Below, piece by piece: positions 1 through 5,358 of a DNA stretch of 7,328 nt. The stretch is from Rickettsiales bacterium. Its GTDB lineage: Bacteria > Pseudomonadota > Alphaproteobacteria > Rickettsiales > UBA1997. The notes under the pieces were generated by a model. It was not told where the DNA came from. It ran no database searches and saw only the letters and a list, made by a program, of their open reading frames with translations. The stretch's first letter is position 1, and every line of letters starts with the position of its first letter. Position numbers and translations under genes: made by a program. The DNA is taken from assembly GCA_947455845.1 (NCBI GenBank), contig CANGQE010000062.1, positions 1-7,328 on the forward strand, in the 5' to 3' direction.

Positions 1-68
1 CGACTTTGCTTTCGACTAAAATTACCGATCCGATTTTTGCGAAATTACCGGGTAAGAAGGCGTTGTAG
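1..68 (+). CDS. 3' end of an unidentified plus-strand gene (partial)
   Basis: Reading from base 3, an open frame runs from the window edge to a TAG stop at 66-68 and gives ...TLLSTKITDPIFAKLPGKKAL. Composition and codon use resemble the neighbouring genes, and a gene ending here would converge on rplY with the repeat and terminator lying between them, a sensible layout. Only 21 residues are visible, so no family can be named. The complementary minus-strand frame is also open here, but its only start lies inside the palindromic repeat, so I prefer the plus-strand reading. The evidence is weak because the fragment is so short. Confidence 0.4.
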   Translation, partial: TLLSTKITDPIFAKLPGKKAL

Positions 69-93
69 AAACAAAAACAAAATACACCACTAC

Positions 94-198
94 TTCGCTG
101 GTCGAGCGGAGTCGAGACCATTTAAAGGTTCCTGCTGCCCATGCTGTAACAAAGGGAGACAACCATTAAAATGGTCTCGACTCCGCTCGACCAGCGAA
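94..198. repeat. Large palindromic element (long inverted repeat)
   Basis: Bases 94-123 pair perfectly with 169-198 (30 bp). After one mismatch and a one-base bulge the pairing continues through 125-130 with 161-167, leaving a loop of about 30 nt (131-160). The arms contain the GC-rich core GGTCGAGCGGAGTCGAGACC, much richer in G+C than the surrounding DNA. There is no open frame of note and no clear target-site duplication at the ends. It sits between an apparent plus-strand gene end and the rplY terminator, a typical position for a REP-like or MITE-like dispersed palindrome. It could also hinder convergent transcription. That it is dispersed is inferred; only one copy is visible here. Confidence 0.85.
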
Positions 199-219
199 CT
201 TTTTAAGGATGACGACAAC

Positions 220-247
220 AAAAAAGGGAGAGCCTTTCGACTCTCCC
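220..247 (-). terminator. Rho-independent terminator of rplY
   Basis: On the minus strand a 7-bp perfect stem (GGGAGAG, bases 247-241, with CTCTCCC, 232-226) encloses an 8-nt loop (240-233). It is followed by six T residues (225-220) and lies 31 bases beyond the rplY stop. This is a textbook intrinsic terminator. On the plus strand the same stem is followed, two bases on, by TTTTTA at 250-255, so it may also work weakly in the other direction for the gene ending at 68. Confidence 0.85.
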
Positions 248-278
248 CCTTTTTATTTCTAATTCTCCAAAACCAATC

Positions 279-935
279 TTATTTTTTATCAGTTTTTTTC
301 TCAGCAGCTTTCTTGTCATCAGCTTTTGCCGGAGTTGTACCTGCAGCAGCAGTTGTTGCAGTAGCTTCTTCATCAGCTTTACCACGACCGGTAATACTAG
401 CGATCAAAAAGTTCTTTTTATTAACTAAGGTTACGCCAGCAGGAAGTTTCAAAGCATGAGCCCTAACTTTATGACCAACCTGCATTGTTGCTGCATCAAT
501 TTCAATTCTGTTTGGAATCGCTGCGACATTTTCACAGATTACTGCAGTTTTACGAAGAACGATGTGTAAGAATCCACCTTTTTTCAATCCCGGAGATCTA
601 TCTTGGTTGATGAAAACCAATTTCGGAGTAGCACGAACTACTGAATTTTCCTCACAGCTCAAGAAATCAATGTGAGCAGGACGGTCAGAAACCGGATCAA
701 GCTCAACTTTGTGAGCAATAACTTTTAGTTTTTTACCGTCAAGGTCCAGCTCAACTACTGAAGTTAGAATAGTTCCTTTGAAATATTCATGCTCGAATTC
801 TCTGTTATCCACGCTGAGATTAACATTACCTGCCGGAGAATAAATAACCGCTGGAATGCGGCCTTCTCTTCTGAGTTTTCTAGTTGCGGAAGATCCAAGA
901 TTTTCCCTTTTTTCTGCTTTTAAAACTACAGACAT
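279..935 (-). CDS. rplY: 50S ribosomal protein L25 (TL5/CTC type)
   Basis: This is a 218-aa member of the bL25 family, which binds 5S rRNA in the central protuberance of the large ribosomal subunit. The N-terminal RNA-binding domain covers about residues 4-93 (ENLGSSATRKLRREGRIPAVIYS near the start, then HKVELDPVSDRPAHIDFL). A second beta domain spans about 98-185, as in the long TL5/CTC form rather than the short E. coli form. From residue 187 the protein ends in an Ala/Thr/Lys-rich, probably disordered tail, common in alphaproteobacterial L25. The ATG is supported by an AGGAG four bases upstream, and the gene ends at an intrinsic terminator. In many alphaproteobacteria pth follows rplY; here the terminator and a palindromic repeat follow instead. 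Residue positions are estimates by family resemblance. Confidence 0.97.
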   Translation of the reverse strand: MSVVLKAEKRENLGSSATRKLRREGRIPAVIYSPAGNVNLSVDNREFEHEYFKGTILTSVVELDLDGKKLKVIAHKVELDPVSDRPAHIDFLSCEENSVVRATPKLVFINQDRSPGLKKGGFLHIVLRKTAVICENVAAIPNRIEIDAATMQVGHKVRAHALKLPAGVTLVNKKNFLIASITGRGKADEEATATTAAAGTTPAKADDKKAAEKKTDKK

Positions 936-939
936 AACA

Positions 940-944
940 CTCCT
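940..944 (-). promoter_or_regulatory. Ribosome binding site of rplY
   Basis: The minus strand reads AGGAGTGTTATG, a strong Shine-Dalgarno core four bases before the rplY ATG, which fixes that start. It stands out because no other gene in the window has a comparable core at the expected distance. Confidence 0.8.
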
Positions 945-1068
945 AAAAGTTTATTTTTTAAAATTTTTACTAAGATTTGAAGATCATCAACTATCAAGCT
1001 ACAAAGCTATCCTTGAGTAAAAGAGCGCGGCAAGCTATTTATCAAAGCCAAATAATCAAGATGATATT

Positions 1069-1542
1069 TTATGATTTTGATAGTTTAGCTAATTCCTTCA
1101 AAACTTCTTCAACGTGACCGTTAACTTTTACCGAGCGCCAGATTCTTACAATCTTGCCAACTTTGTCGATTAAAAAAGTGCTGCGATCAATGCCCACATA
1201 TTTTTTACCGAACATTGATTTTTCCTTGATGACACCATATTGCTTACACACTTCCGCGTCTTCATCAGCCAGCAAATTGAAAGCCAAATTATATTTTTCG
1301 ATAAACTTGCAATGACTCCCAATATTGTCTTTAGAAACACCTAAGACTACACAATCTAAATTCTCGAATTCTTTAATCTTTTTAGTAAAATCTTGAGCTT
1401 CGATAGTACAGCCTGGGGTGTCGTCTTTTGGATAAAAATACAAGACAACATTTTTACCTTTTAAATCCGCCAATGCGATTTCGCTACCTTCATCGCTATG
1501 GAGAGCGAATAAAGGGGAGACTTTACCGATTTCTAATTTCAT
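1069..1542 (-). CDS. bcp: Thioredoxin-dependent peroxiredoxin Bcp/PrxQ
   Basis: This 157-aa protein is a full-length AhpC/TSA-fold peroxiredoxin that reduces hydrogen peroxide and organic hydroperoxides in the cytoplasm. The family signature FYPKDDTPGCT (36-46) supplies Pro38, Thr42 and the peroxidatic Cys45; RSTFLID (120-126) supplies the conserved active-site Arg. Most Bcp proteins carry a resolving cysteine five residues after the peroxidatic one (TPGCTxEACxF), but here that position is Gln50 (TPGCTIEAQDF). Cys64, Cys78 and Cys99 remain; Cys78, in the helix after SH, is the best candidate for an alternative resolving residue, or the enzyme may act as a 1-Cys type. The ATG shares its A with the stop codon of trcR (TAATG on the minus strand) and no Shine-Dalgarno precedes it, so translation is probably coupled to trcR. 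Confidence 0.96.
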   Translation of the reverse strand: MKLEIGKVSPLFALHSDEGSEIALADLKGKNVVLYFYPKDDTPGCTIEAQDFTKKIKEFENLDCVVLGVSKDNIGSHCKFIEKYNLAFNLLADEDAEVCKQYGVIKEKSMFGKKYVGIDRSTFLIDKVGKIVRIWRSVKVNGHVEEVLKELAKLSKS

Positions 1543-2138
1543 TATTTTTTAGTTGTTTTTCTTTTTTTGATTGGCTTTTCCTCAACTTCTTTTTCCTTCT
1601 CTTTATCAGCACCTGATTTTACTTGCGAGATCACATCATTAAATTGTGATTGGCTGCAAAGACCAAGAAGAACCACGTCACGCGGCTTAATATTTTTCAT
1701 GTTCCAATGGGTACGAGTTCTGATTGAATCAATCATTTTATCAGTAGTACCAACCAATTTTTTAATTTGGCCATTGGTGATTTCAGGATAATATTTTAGC
1801 AAGTAAGAAATACCGTCCGGCTTGTCTTGGCGACGTGCAATCGGAGTGTATTTTCCGGCTTCTTTTTCAGTAGATCTAATTTGGCTAGAAACGCTCTTGT
1901 TTAAAGTTAAAACACCGGCAGAATCTTTTTCGCAGCGGGCAATTTCTTCGTGAGTTAATTGGGCCGAAAGAAAAGGATTTTGTCCGATAATTCCCGAAGC
2001 TACATCGCCATCAGCAATACCCTGAACTTCAAGCTCGTGCAAGCCACAAAATCTGGCGATTTGAGCAAATGTTAATGAAGTATTTTCAACCAACCAAACA
2101 GCGGTTGCTTTGCGCATTAAAGGTAATTCTTGTGTCAT
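1542..2138 (-). CDS. trcR: DUF1013 cell-cycle transcriptional regulator TrcR
   Basis: This 198-aa protein matches the alphaproteobacterial DUF1013 family, named TrcR in current annotation and linked to cell-cycle transcription. Hallmarks are LMRKATAVWLVENTSLTFAQ at the N terminus, then IARFCGLHELEVQGIADG, together forming a helix-turn-helix-like segment at about 7-45. YTPIARRQDKPDGI follows at 97-110, then a second helix-turn-helix-like segment at about 110-150 ending RTHWNMKNIKPRD, and finally LGLCSQSQF (158-166). After about residue 173 comes a Lys/Glu-rich tail, probably disordered and variable. It is first in a leftward run with bcp, which it overlaps by one base, and is divergent from yaaA. 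No Shine-Dalgarno is visible before the ATG, but the start fits the family N terminus. It is the best single taxonomic marker in the window. Confidence 0.95.
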   Translation of the reverse strand: MTQELPLMRKATAVWLVENTSLTFAQIARFCGLHELEVQGIADGDVASGIIGQNPFLSAQLTHEEIARCEKDSAGVLTLNKSVSSQIRSTEKEAGKYTPIARRQDKPDGISYLLKYYPEITNGQIKKLVGTTDKMIDSIRTRTHWNMKNIKPRDVVLLGLCSQSQFNDVISQVKSGADKEKEKEVEEKPIKKRKTTKK

Positions 2139-2225
2139 TTTTAAGGGAAATTAAATCTTTGCTAGATAAGTAAATAAACTATTTTTCATTTAATTCTTCC
2201 CCAATTTTAAAAGCAAGAAATCATT
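2139..2225. promoter_or_regulatory. Divergent promoter region of trcR-bcp and yaaA
   Basis: These 87 very AT-rich bases separate two divergently oriented genes and so should hold the start signals for both. I could not assign convincing -35/-10 pairs on either strand, and I see no clear operator palindrome of the kind expected for Fur, Irr or OxyR sites. The claim rests on gene layout alone. Confidence 0.4.
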
Positions 2226-2996
2226 ATGTTAATCCTTCTTTCGCCCGCTAAATCACTGGATTACGACTCATCATTCATTTGTAAAAATTACACCACTCCA
2301 CATTTCGCAAAAGAAACTGAAAAATTGATTTTAGAGTTAAAAAAATTTTCAGTTTCCGATCTCGAAAAATTAATGGTAATTAGCCAAAAATTAGCCGAAT
2401 TAAATTTTTCTCGCTTTCAAAACTTTGAGAAGAAGTTTGATCTAAAAAATTCACGCCAATCTTTGTTGGCTTTTGACGGCGATGTTTACGACGGTTTTGA
2501 CAAAAAAAATCTGAGCGAAAAAGATTTTAAATTTGCCCAGAATCATTTGCGCATTTTGTCGGGCCTTTACGGAATTTTAAAACCTCTCGATCTCATGCAG
2601 CCTTATCGTTTGGAGATGGGGACTAATTTTAAAAACTTAAAATTTCCGGCAAAGAATCTTTACCAATTTTGGGGAGATAAAATTTCTGATTATTTGGATG
2701 AAGAGTTGAAAGCGAGGGGGACGAAGCAAATTATAAATCTGGCTTCGGAAGAGTATTTTGAGGTTGTTAATCCTAAAAAAATCTCTGCAAAAATTATTAA
2801 CATCGCTTTTAAAGAGAAGAAAGGTGAGGTTTTCAAAATTGTTGGAATCAATGCTAAAAAGGCTCGCGGGTTAATGGCGAATTTTGTGATTAAGAATAAG
2901 ATTACTGAGAAGAAGTATTTGAAAAGTTTTGACGAAGGTGGTTATGCTTTTGCCAAAGCTCTTTCGAATGATTTGAACTGGGTATTTGTTAGGTAA
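2226..2996 (+). CDS. yaaA: Peroxide stress protein YaaA (DUF328/UPF0246)
   Basis: This 256-aa protein has the full length of the YaaA family and starts at its conserved N terminus, MLILLSPAKSLD. Other signatures are LLAFDGDVYDGF (80-91), LRILSGLYGILKPLDLMQPY (108-127) followed by RLEMG, NLASEEYF (171-178), KKARGLMANFVI (211-222) and FDEGGYAF (235-242). In E. coli YaaA is induced by OxyR during hydrogen peroxide stress and limits intracellular free iron, and so Fenton damage; the family also has DNA-binding activity. It is a soluble cytoplasmic protein. Only a weak purine-rich stretch precedes the ATG. It is divergent from the trcR-bcp pair, placing two peroxide-defence genes around one intergenic region. 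birA follows 118 bp later on the same strand, so co-transcription is possible. Confidence 0.97.
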   Translation: MLILLSPAKSLDYDSSFICKNYTTPHFAKETEKLILELKKFSVSDLEKLMVISQKLAELNFSRFQNFEKKFDLKNSRQSLLAFDGDVYDGFDKKNLSEKDFKFAQNHLRILSGLYGILKPLDLMQPYRLEMGTNFKNLKFPAKNLYQFWGDKISDYLDEELKARGTKQIINLASEEYFEVVNPKKISAKIINIAFKEKKGEVFKIVGINAKKARGLMANFVIKNKITEKKYLKSFDEGGYAFAKALSNDLNWVFVR

Positions 2997-3010
2997 GTTG
3001 CCTGCTCGAC

Positions 3011-3087
3011 AGATCCTGAAACAAGTTCAGGATGACGAGGTGGGAAATACGAGAGTTACCGTCATCCTAGACTTGTTTGAAGGATCT
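3011..3087. repeat. Composite palindromic repeat, two inverted units
   Basis: Unit 1 (3011-3037) contains ATCCTGAA (3013-3020), an ACAAG loop and TTCAGGAT (3026-3033), an 8-bp hairpin followed by GACG. Unit 2 (3060-3087) is an imperfect reverse-complement copy (CGTCATCCT...AGGATCT), and the two are 22 bases apart, so the whole can fold into a larger hairpin. Elements with the core CCTGAAACAAGTTCAGGATGAC are widely dispersed in Rickettsiales and some other alphaproteobacteria; this is recalled family knowledge, not a search. It lies between yaaA and birA. It is open in the birA frame, which makes an artificial 43-residue extension of birA possible. Confidence 0.85.
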
Positions 3088-3114
3088 ATTCCCAAATTTT
3101 ACATTAGAAACAAA

Positions 3115-3846
3115 ATGAAAAACTGGACTCACAACAACTTCACCATTCATCAATTTTCCGAGCTTGAAAGCACTAACTCCAACGCTTTCGAAGCCGCGCT
3201 TTTAAGAAAAATTTCTCACGGCGAAATAATTTTAGCCGACTCCCAAAATAGCGGTCGCGGTCGACAAAGCCGCAGCTGGAGCTCTCCTAGCGGCAATCTT
3301 TATTTTTCACTAGTTTTACAACCAAAAGTTCCGGCAGAAAAAATTGCCCAGATTTCTTTTGTTGGAATCACCTCACTACGTCTCGCCATCTCTAAAATTG
3401 TCAAAAACTCCACCTCTGCCAAATGGCCAAATGACTTACTAATTGATGAAAAAAAAGTCGCCGGTCTGCTTTTGGAAAGCAAAATTTCCGGCAATGATGC
3501 TGAATTCGCAATTCTAGGAATTGGCTTGAACATTAACTCTAACCCCGACAACACAATTTTTCCGGCCGCTAATTTAAAAGATTTTGGCGTAGAAATTACA
3601 CCCGAATTAGCGCTTAAAAATTTCTTAGATGAATTTGAAATACTTTACCAAAACTGGCTTGATTTTGGTTTTAAAGGAGTGCGGAAATTGTGGCTGCAAA
3701 ATGCTTATCGCTTGGGAGAGCAGATTAGTGTTAGGTTAGATGACAAAGTAATTGCGGGGATTTTTGAAGATTTGGATGAAGAGGGGAACTTAGTTTTGAA
3801 TCGCAGTGGGGAGATTTTGAAGGTTGGTGCGGCGGATATTTTTTAG
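3115..3846 (+). CDS. birA: Biotin--[acetyl-CoA-carboxylase] ligase, monofunctional
   Basis: This 243-aa biotin-protein ligase makes biotinyl-5'-AMP and attaches biotin to the carrier lysine of enzymes such as acetyl-CoA carboxylase. The biotin/ATP-binding loop is SGRGRQSRSWSSPSGNLYFS (46-65), followed by KWPNDLL (103-109), KKVAGLLLES (113-122) and LGIGLNIN (134-141). A C-terminal SH3-like domain spans about 195-243. It lacks the N-terminal DNA-binding domain of E. coli BirA, so it is a group I enzyme without repressor function. One oddity is Ser52 where the GRGRxGR loop usually has Gly. I chose ATG 3115 because MKNWTHNNFTIHQFSELEST aligns with the family start. The frame is open back to a TTG at 2986, inside the end of yaaA, but that stretch only translates the intergenic repeat. 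No strong Shine-Dalgarno is visible. Confidence 0.95.
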   Translation: MKNWTHNNFTIHQFSELESTNSNAFEAALLRKISHGEIILADSQNSGRGRQSRSWSSPSGNLYFSLVLQPKVPAEKIAQISFVGITSLRLAISKIVKNSTSAKWPNDLLIDEKKVAGLLLESKISGNDAEFAILGIGLNINSNPDNTIFPAANLKDFGVEITPELALKNFLDEFEILYQNWLDFGFKGVRKLWLQNAYRLGEQISVRLDDKVIAGIFEDLDEEGNLVLNRSGEILKVGAADIF

Positions 3847-3870
3847 TTTCTGCTAATAAACTTAATAGTT

Positions 3871-3899
3871 TGTCACCCCGCACTTGCTGCGGGGTGACA
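3871..3899. repeat. Compact palindrome between convergent birA and lysC
   Basis: A perfect 12-bp stem (3871-3882 TGTCACCCCGCA with 3888-3899 TGCGGGGTGACA) encloses the loop CTTGC. It fills most of the 67-bp gap between the stops of birA and lysC. Neither strand has a T-run right after the stem, so it is not a canonical intrinsic terminator, though such a strong hairpin could protect 3' ends or dampen convergent transcripts. The GTCACCCCGC core resembles dispersed palindromes common in Rickettsiales-type genomes (recalled, not searched). Confidence 0.85.
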
Positions 3900-3913
3900 C
3901 GCGTGGAGAGTTG

Positions 3914-5155
3914 TTACTTCTTCTCCAACCCATAAGCATCATGCAACACTCGCACCGCTAATTCCCCATATTCCTTCGCAATCAAAACCGAGATCTTAAT
4001 TTCTGAAGTCGAGATCAAAAGCAAGTTCACGCCTTTGTCAGCTAGAGTTTTAAACATTGTATGAGCAACGCCGGAGTGGCTAATCATGCCCACACCAATT
4101 ACAGAAATTTTAGCAATATTGTCGTCAATTTTTAATTCGGTGTATTTTACTTCATCTCTAACTGATTCAATTGCCATCTTAGCGCGCTCAAGTTCGTCTT
4201 TGCCGGTTGTGAACGTGATGTCGACAAATTTTCCGTCAGCACTGATATTTTGCACAATCATGTCGACATTGACTTCTTTTTCAGCCAAGGCGCCAAAAAT
4301 TGCAGCTGACAATCCGGGATGGTCTGGCATTTTAGCCAAGGTGATATGAACTTCATTTTTGCTGTAGCTAATGCCAGTAATTACTCTTCTTTCCATAATT
4401 TCCTCGTTGTTATTTACTAAAATTGTTCCTGAAGCTTCAGTAACATCTTCGAATGTTGATAAAACTCTTACGCGAACATTATGCGCCATGGCCATTGCAA
4501 CTGAGCGGGTTTGTAGAACTTTTGAACCGCTGTAAGCCATTTCTAACATTTCTTCGTAGGTAACTCTTTTTAGTTTGCGCGCCTTGTCGGTGATGCGTGG
4601 ATCTGTTGTGTAAACACCGTTAACGTCAGTGTAAATATCGCACAAATCAGCCTTAACCGCAGCGGCAATTGCCACAGCGGAAGTATCGGATCCGCCACGG
4701 CCTAAAGTAGTGACGCGATTAGTTTCTTGGTGAATTCCTTGAAATCCGGCAATCACCACCACATCATATTCTTCGAGAGATTTTAATAAAGCTTCTCCGT
4801 CGATTACATCGATACGCGCTTTACTGTGGACATCATCTGTCTTCATTGGCAACTGCCAGCCTAGAAAGGATCTGGCTTTGTAGCCAATTGACTGCAATTC
4901 CAAAGCTAAAAGTCCGCAAGTAACTTGCTCGCCGGTGGCTACAATTGAATCGTACTCAGCTAAACTTTCATCACTCATTAATGAGGAAACTTGATTGCAA
5001 TAATCAACCAACTGATTGGTGACACCTGACATTGCCGATACCACCACGATAACTTTATTTTTTTTATCGAGTTCGGCTTTAACTTTTTTGGCAACATTTT
5101 TAATGCGCACGATATCCCCAACGGAAGTGCCACCAAATTTTTGAACGATTAACAT
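3914..5155 (-). CDS. lysC: Aspartate kinase (aspartokinase)
   Basis: This 413-aa monofunctional aspartokinase phosphorylates L-aspartate with ATP to give 4-phospho-L-aspartate, the first step toward diaminopimelate/lysine, threonine and methionine. The kinase domain holds KFGGTSVG (6-13), VVVSAMSGVT (37-46), ATGEQV (73-78), GFQG (137-140), GRGGSDTSAVA (152-162) and DIYTDVNGVYTTDPR (173-187). Two ACT regulatory domains follow: the first at about 266-335 (KMPDHPGLSAAIF, VQNIS) and the second at about 347-410 (VIGVGMISHSGVAHTMF, ISTSEIKISVLI). The arrangement suggests allosteric feedback by lysine and/or threonine. All catalytic motifs look intact. The start MLIVQKFGGTSVG is the family norm, although no Shine-Dalgarno lies at the expected distance. 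It converges on birA and diverges from ppiD, so it appears to be transcribed alone. Confidence 0.98.
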   Translation of the reverse strand: MLIVQKFGGTSVGDIVRIKNVAKKVKAELDKKNKVIVVVSAMSGVTNQLVDYCNQVSSLMSDESLAEYDSIVATGEQVTCGLLALELQSIGYKARSFLGWQLPMKTDDVHSKARIDVIDGEALLKSLEEYDVVVIAGFQGIHQETNRVTTLGRGGSDTSAVAIAAAVKADLCDIYTDVNGVYTTDPRITDKARKLKRVTYEEMLEMAYSGSKVLQTRSVAMAMAHNVRVRVLSTFEDVTEASGTILVNNNEEIMERRVITGISYSKNEVHITLAKMPDHPGLSAAIFGALAEKEVNVDMIVQNISADGKFVDITFTTGKDELERAKMAIESVRDEVKYTELKIDDNIAKISVIGVGMISHSGVAHTMFKTLADKGVNLLLISTSEIKISVLIAKEYGELAVRVLHDAYGLEKK

Positions 5156-5220
5156 TGATTAAGATTTAATTAAAGGAAGGGACTGGCAGTTTTTTTAAAT
5201 GAAAAATTTTCTCAAGGAAA

Positions 5221-5268
5221 AGTTAGAAGTTAACAGTTAGCAGTTAACAATTAACATTCTGCTAACTG
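5221..5268. repeat. 14-bp tandem repeat plus inverted copy (GTTAAC-rich)
   Basis: AGTTAGAAGTTAAC (5221-5234) is followed directly by AGTTAGCAGTTAAC (5235-5248), one mismatch apart, then by a partial third copy AATTAAC (5249-5255). CAGTTAGCAG (5234-5243) also pairs perfectly with CTGCTAACTG (5259-5268), a 10-bp stem with a 15-nt loop. It lies midway in the roughly 200-bp gap between divergent lysC and ppiD. It could be a dispersed palindrome or a binding site for a regulator of either gene; the sequence alone does not decide. Confidence 0.7.
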
Positions 5269-5283
5269 ATAATTACAAAGAAA

Positions 5284-5312
5284 TTGATTTATGAATTGCT
5301 CAACTCTAAAAG
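5284..5312 (+). promoter_or_regulatory. Possible sigma-70 type promoter of ppiD
   Basis: TTGATT (5284-5289) and TAAAAG (5307-5312) are separated by 17 bases, and each matches four of six consensus positions. They lie 46 bases upstream of the ppiD start, just after the GTTAAC-rich repeat. An overlapping pair, TTGCTC (5296-5301) with TTAAAT (5319-5324), is comparable. In DNA this AT-rich such matches arise easily, so this is only a candidate. Confidence 0.22.
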
Positions 5313-5358
5313 AACGACTTAAATCTCCCCCTAATTTTTAAAAATAACTTCCCTTCAC

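Noticed and set aside
1..121. Minus-strand frame open to the left edge, starting at an ATG in the palindrome
   Set aside because: Its only start codon is inside the repeat arm, no ribosome binding site was seen, and it follows the rplY terminator; the opposite-strand gene end at 68 is more likely.
37..459. Plus-strand open frame of 140 codons across the left repeat and into rplY
   Set aside because: It starts at TTG, runs through the palindrome and terminator, and ends as an antisense shadow of rplY; its product shows no family motifs.
936..1068. A terminator or riboswitch between bcp and rplY
   Set aside because: Only short imperfect AGCT-type pairings are present; no stable stem with T-run and no known leader motif, so rplY may be co-transcribed with bcp or have its own unrecognised promoter.
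2986..3114. N-terminal extension of birA from TTG at 2986
   Set aside because: The extra residues translate the intergenic palindromic repeat and overlap the end of yaaA; the conserved ligase start fits ATG 3115.
3871..3899. Calling the birA-lysC palindrome an intrinsic terminator
   Set aside because: No U-run follows the stem on either strand, so it is listed as a repeat.
5221..5268. A CRISPR-like array
   Set aside because: The 14-bp units are directly adjacent, without spacers, and only two and a half copies exist.
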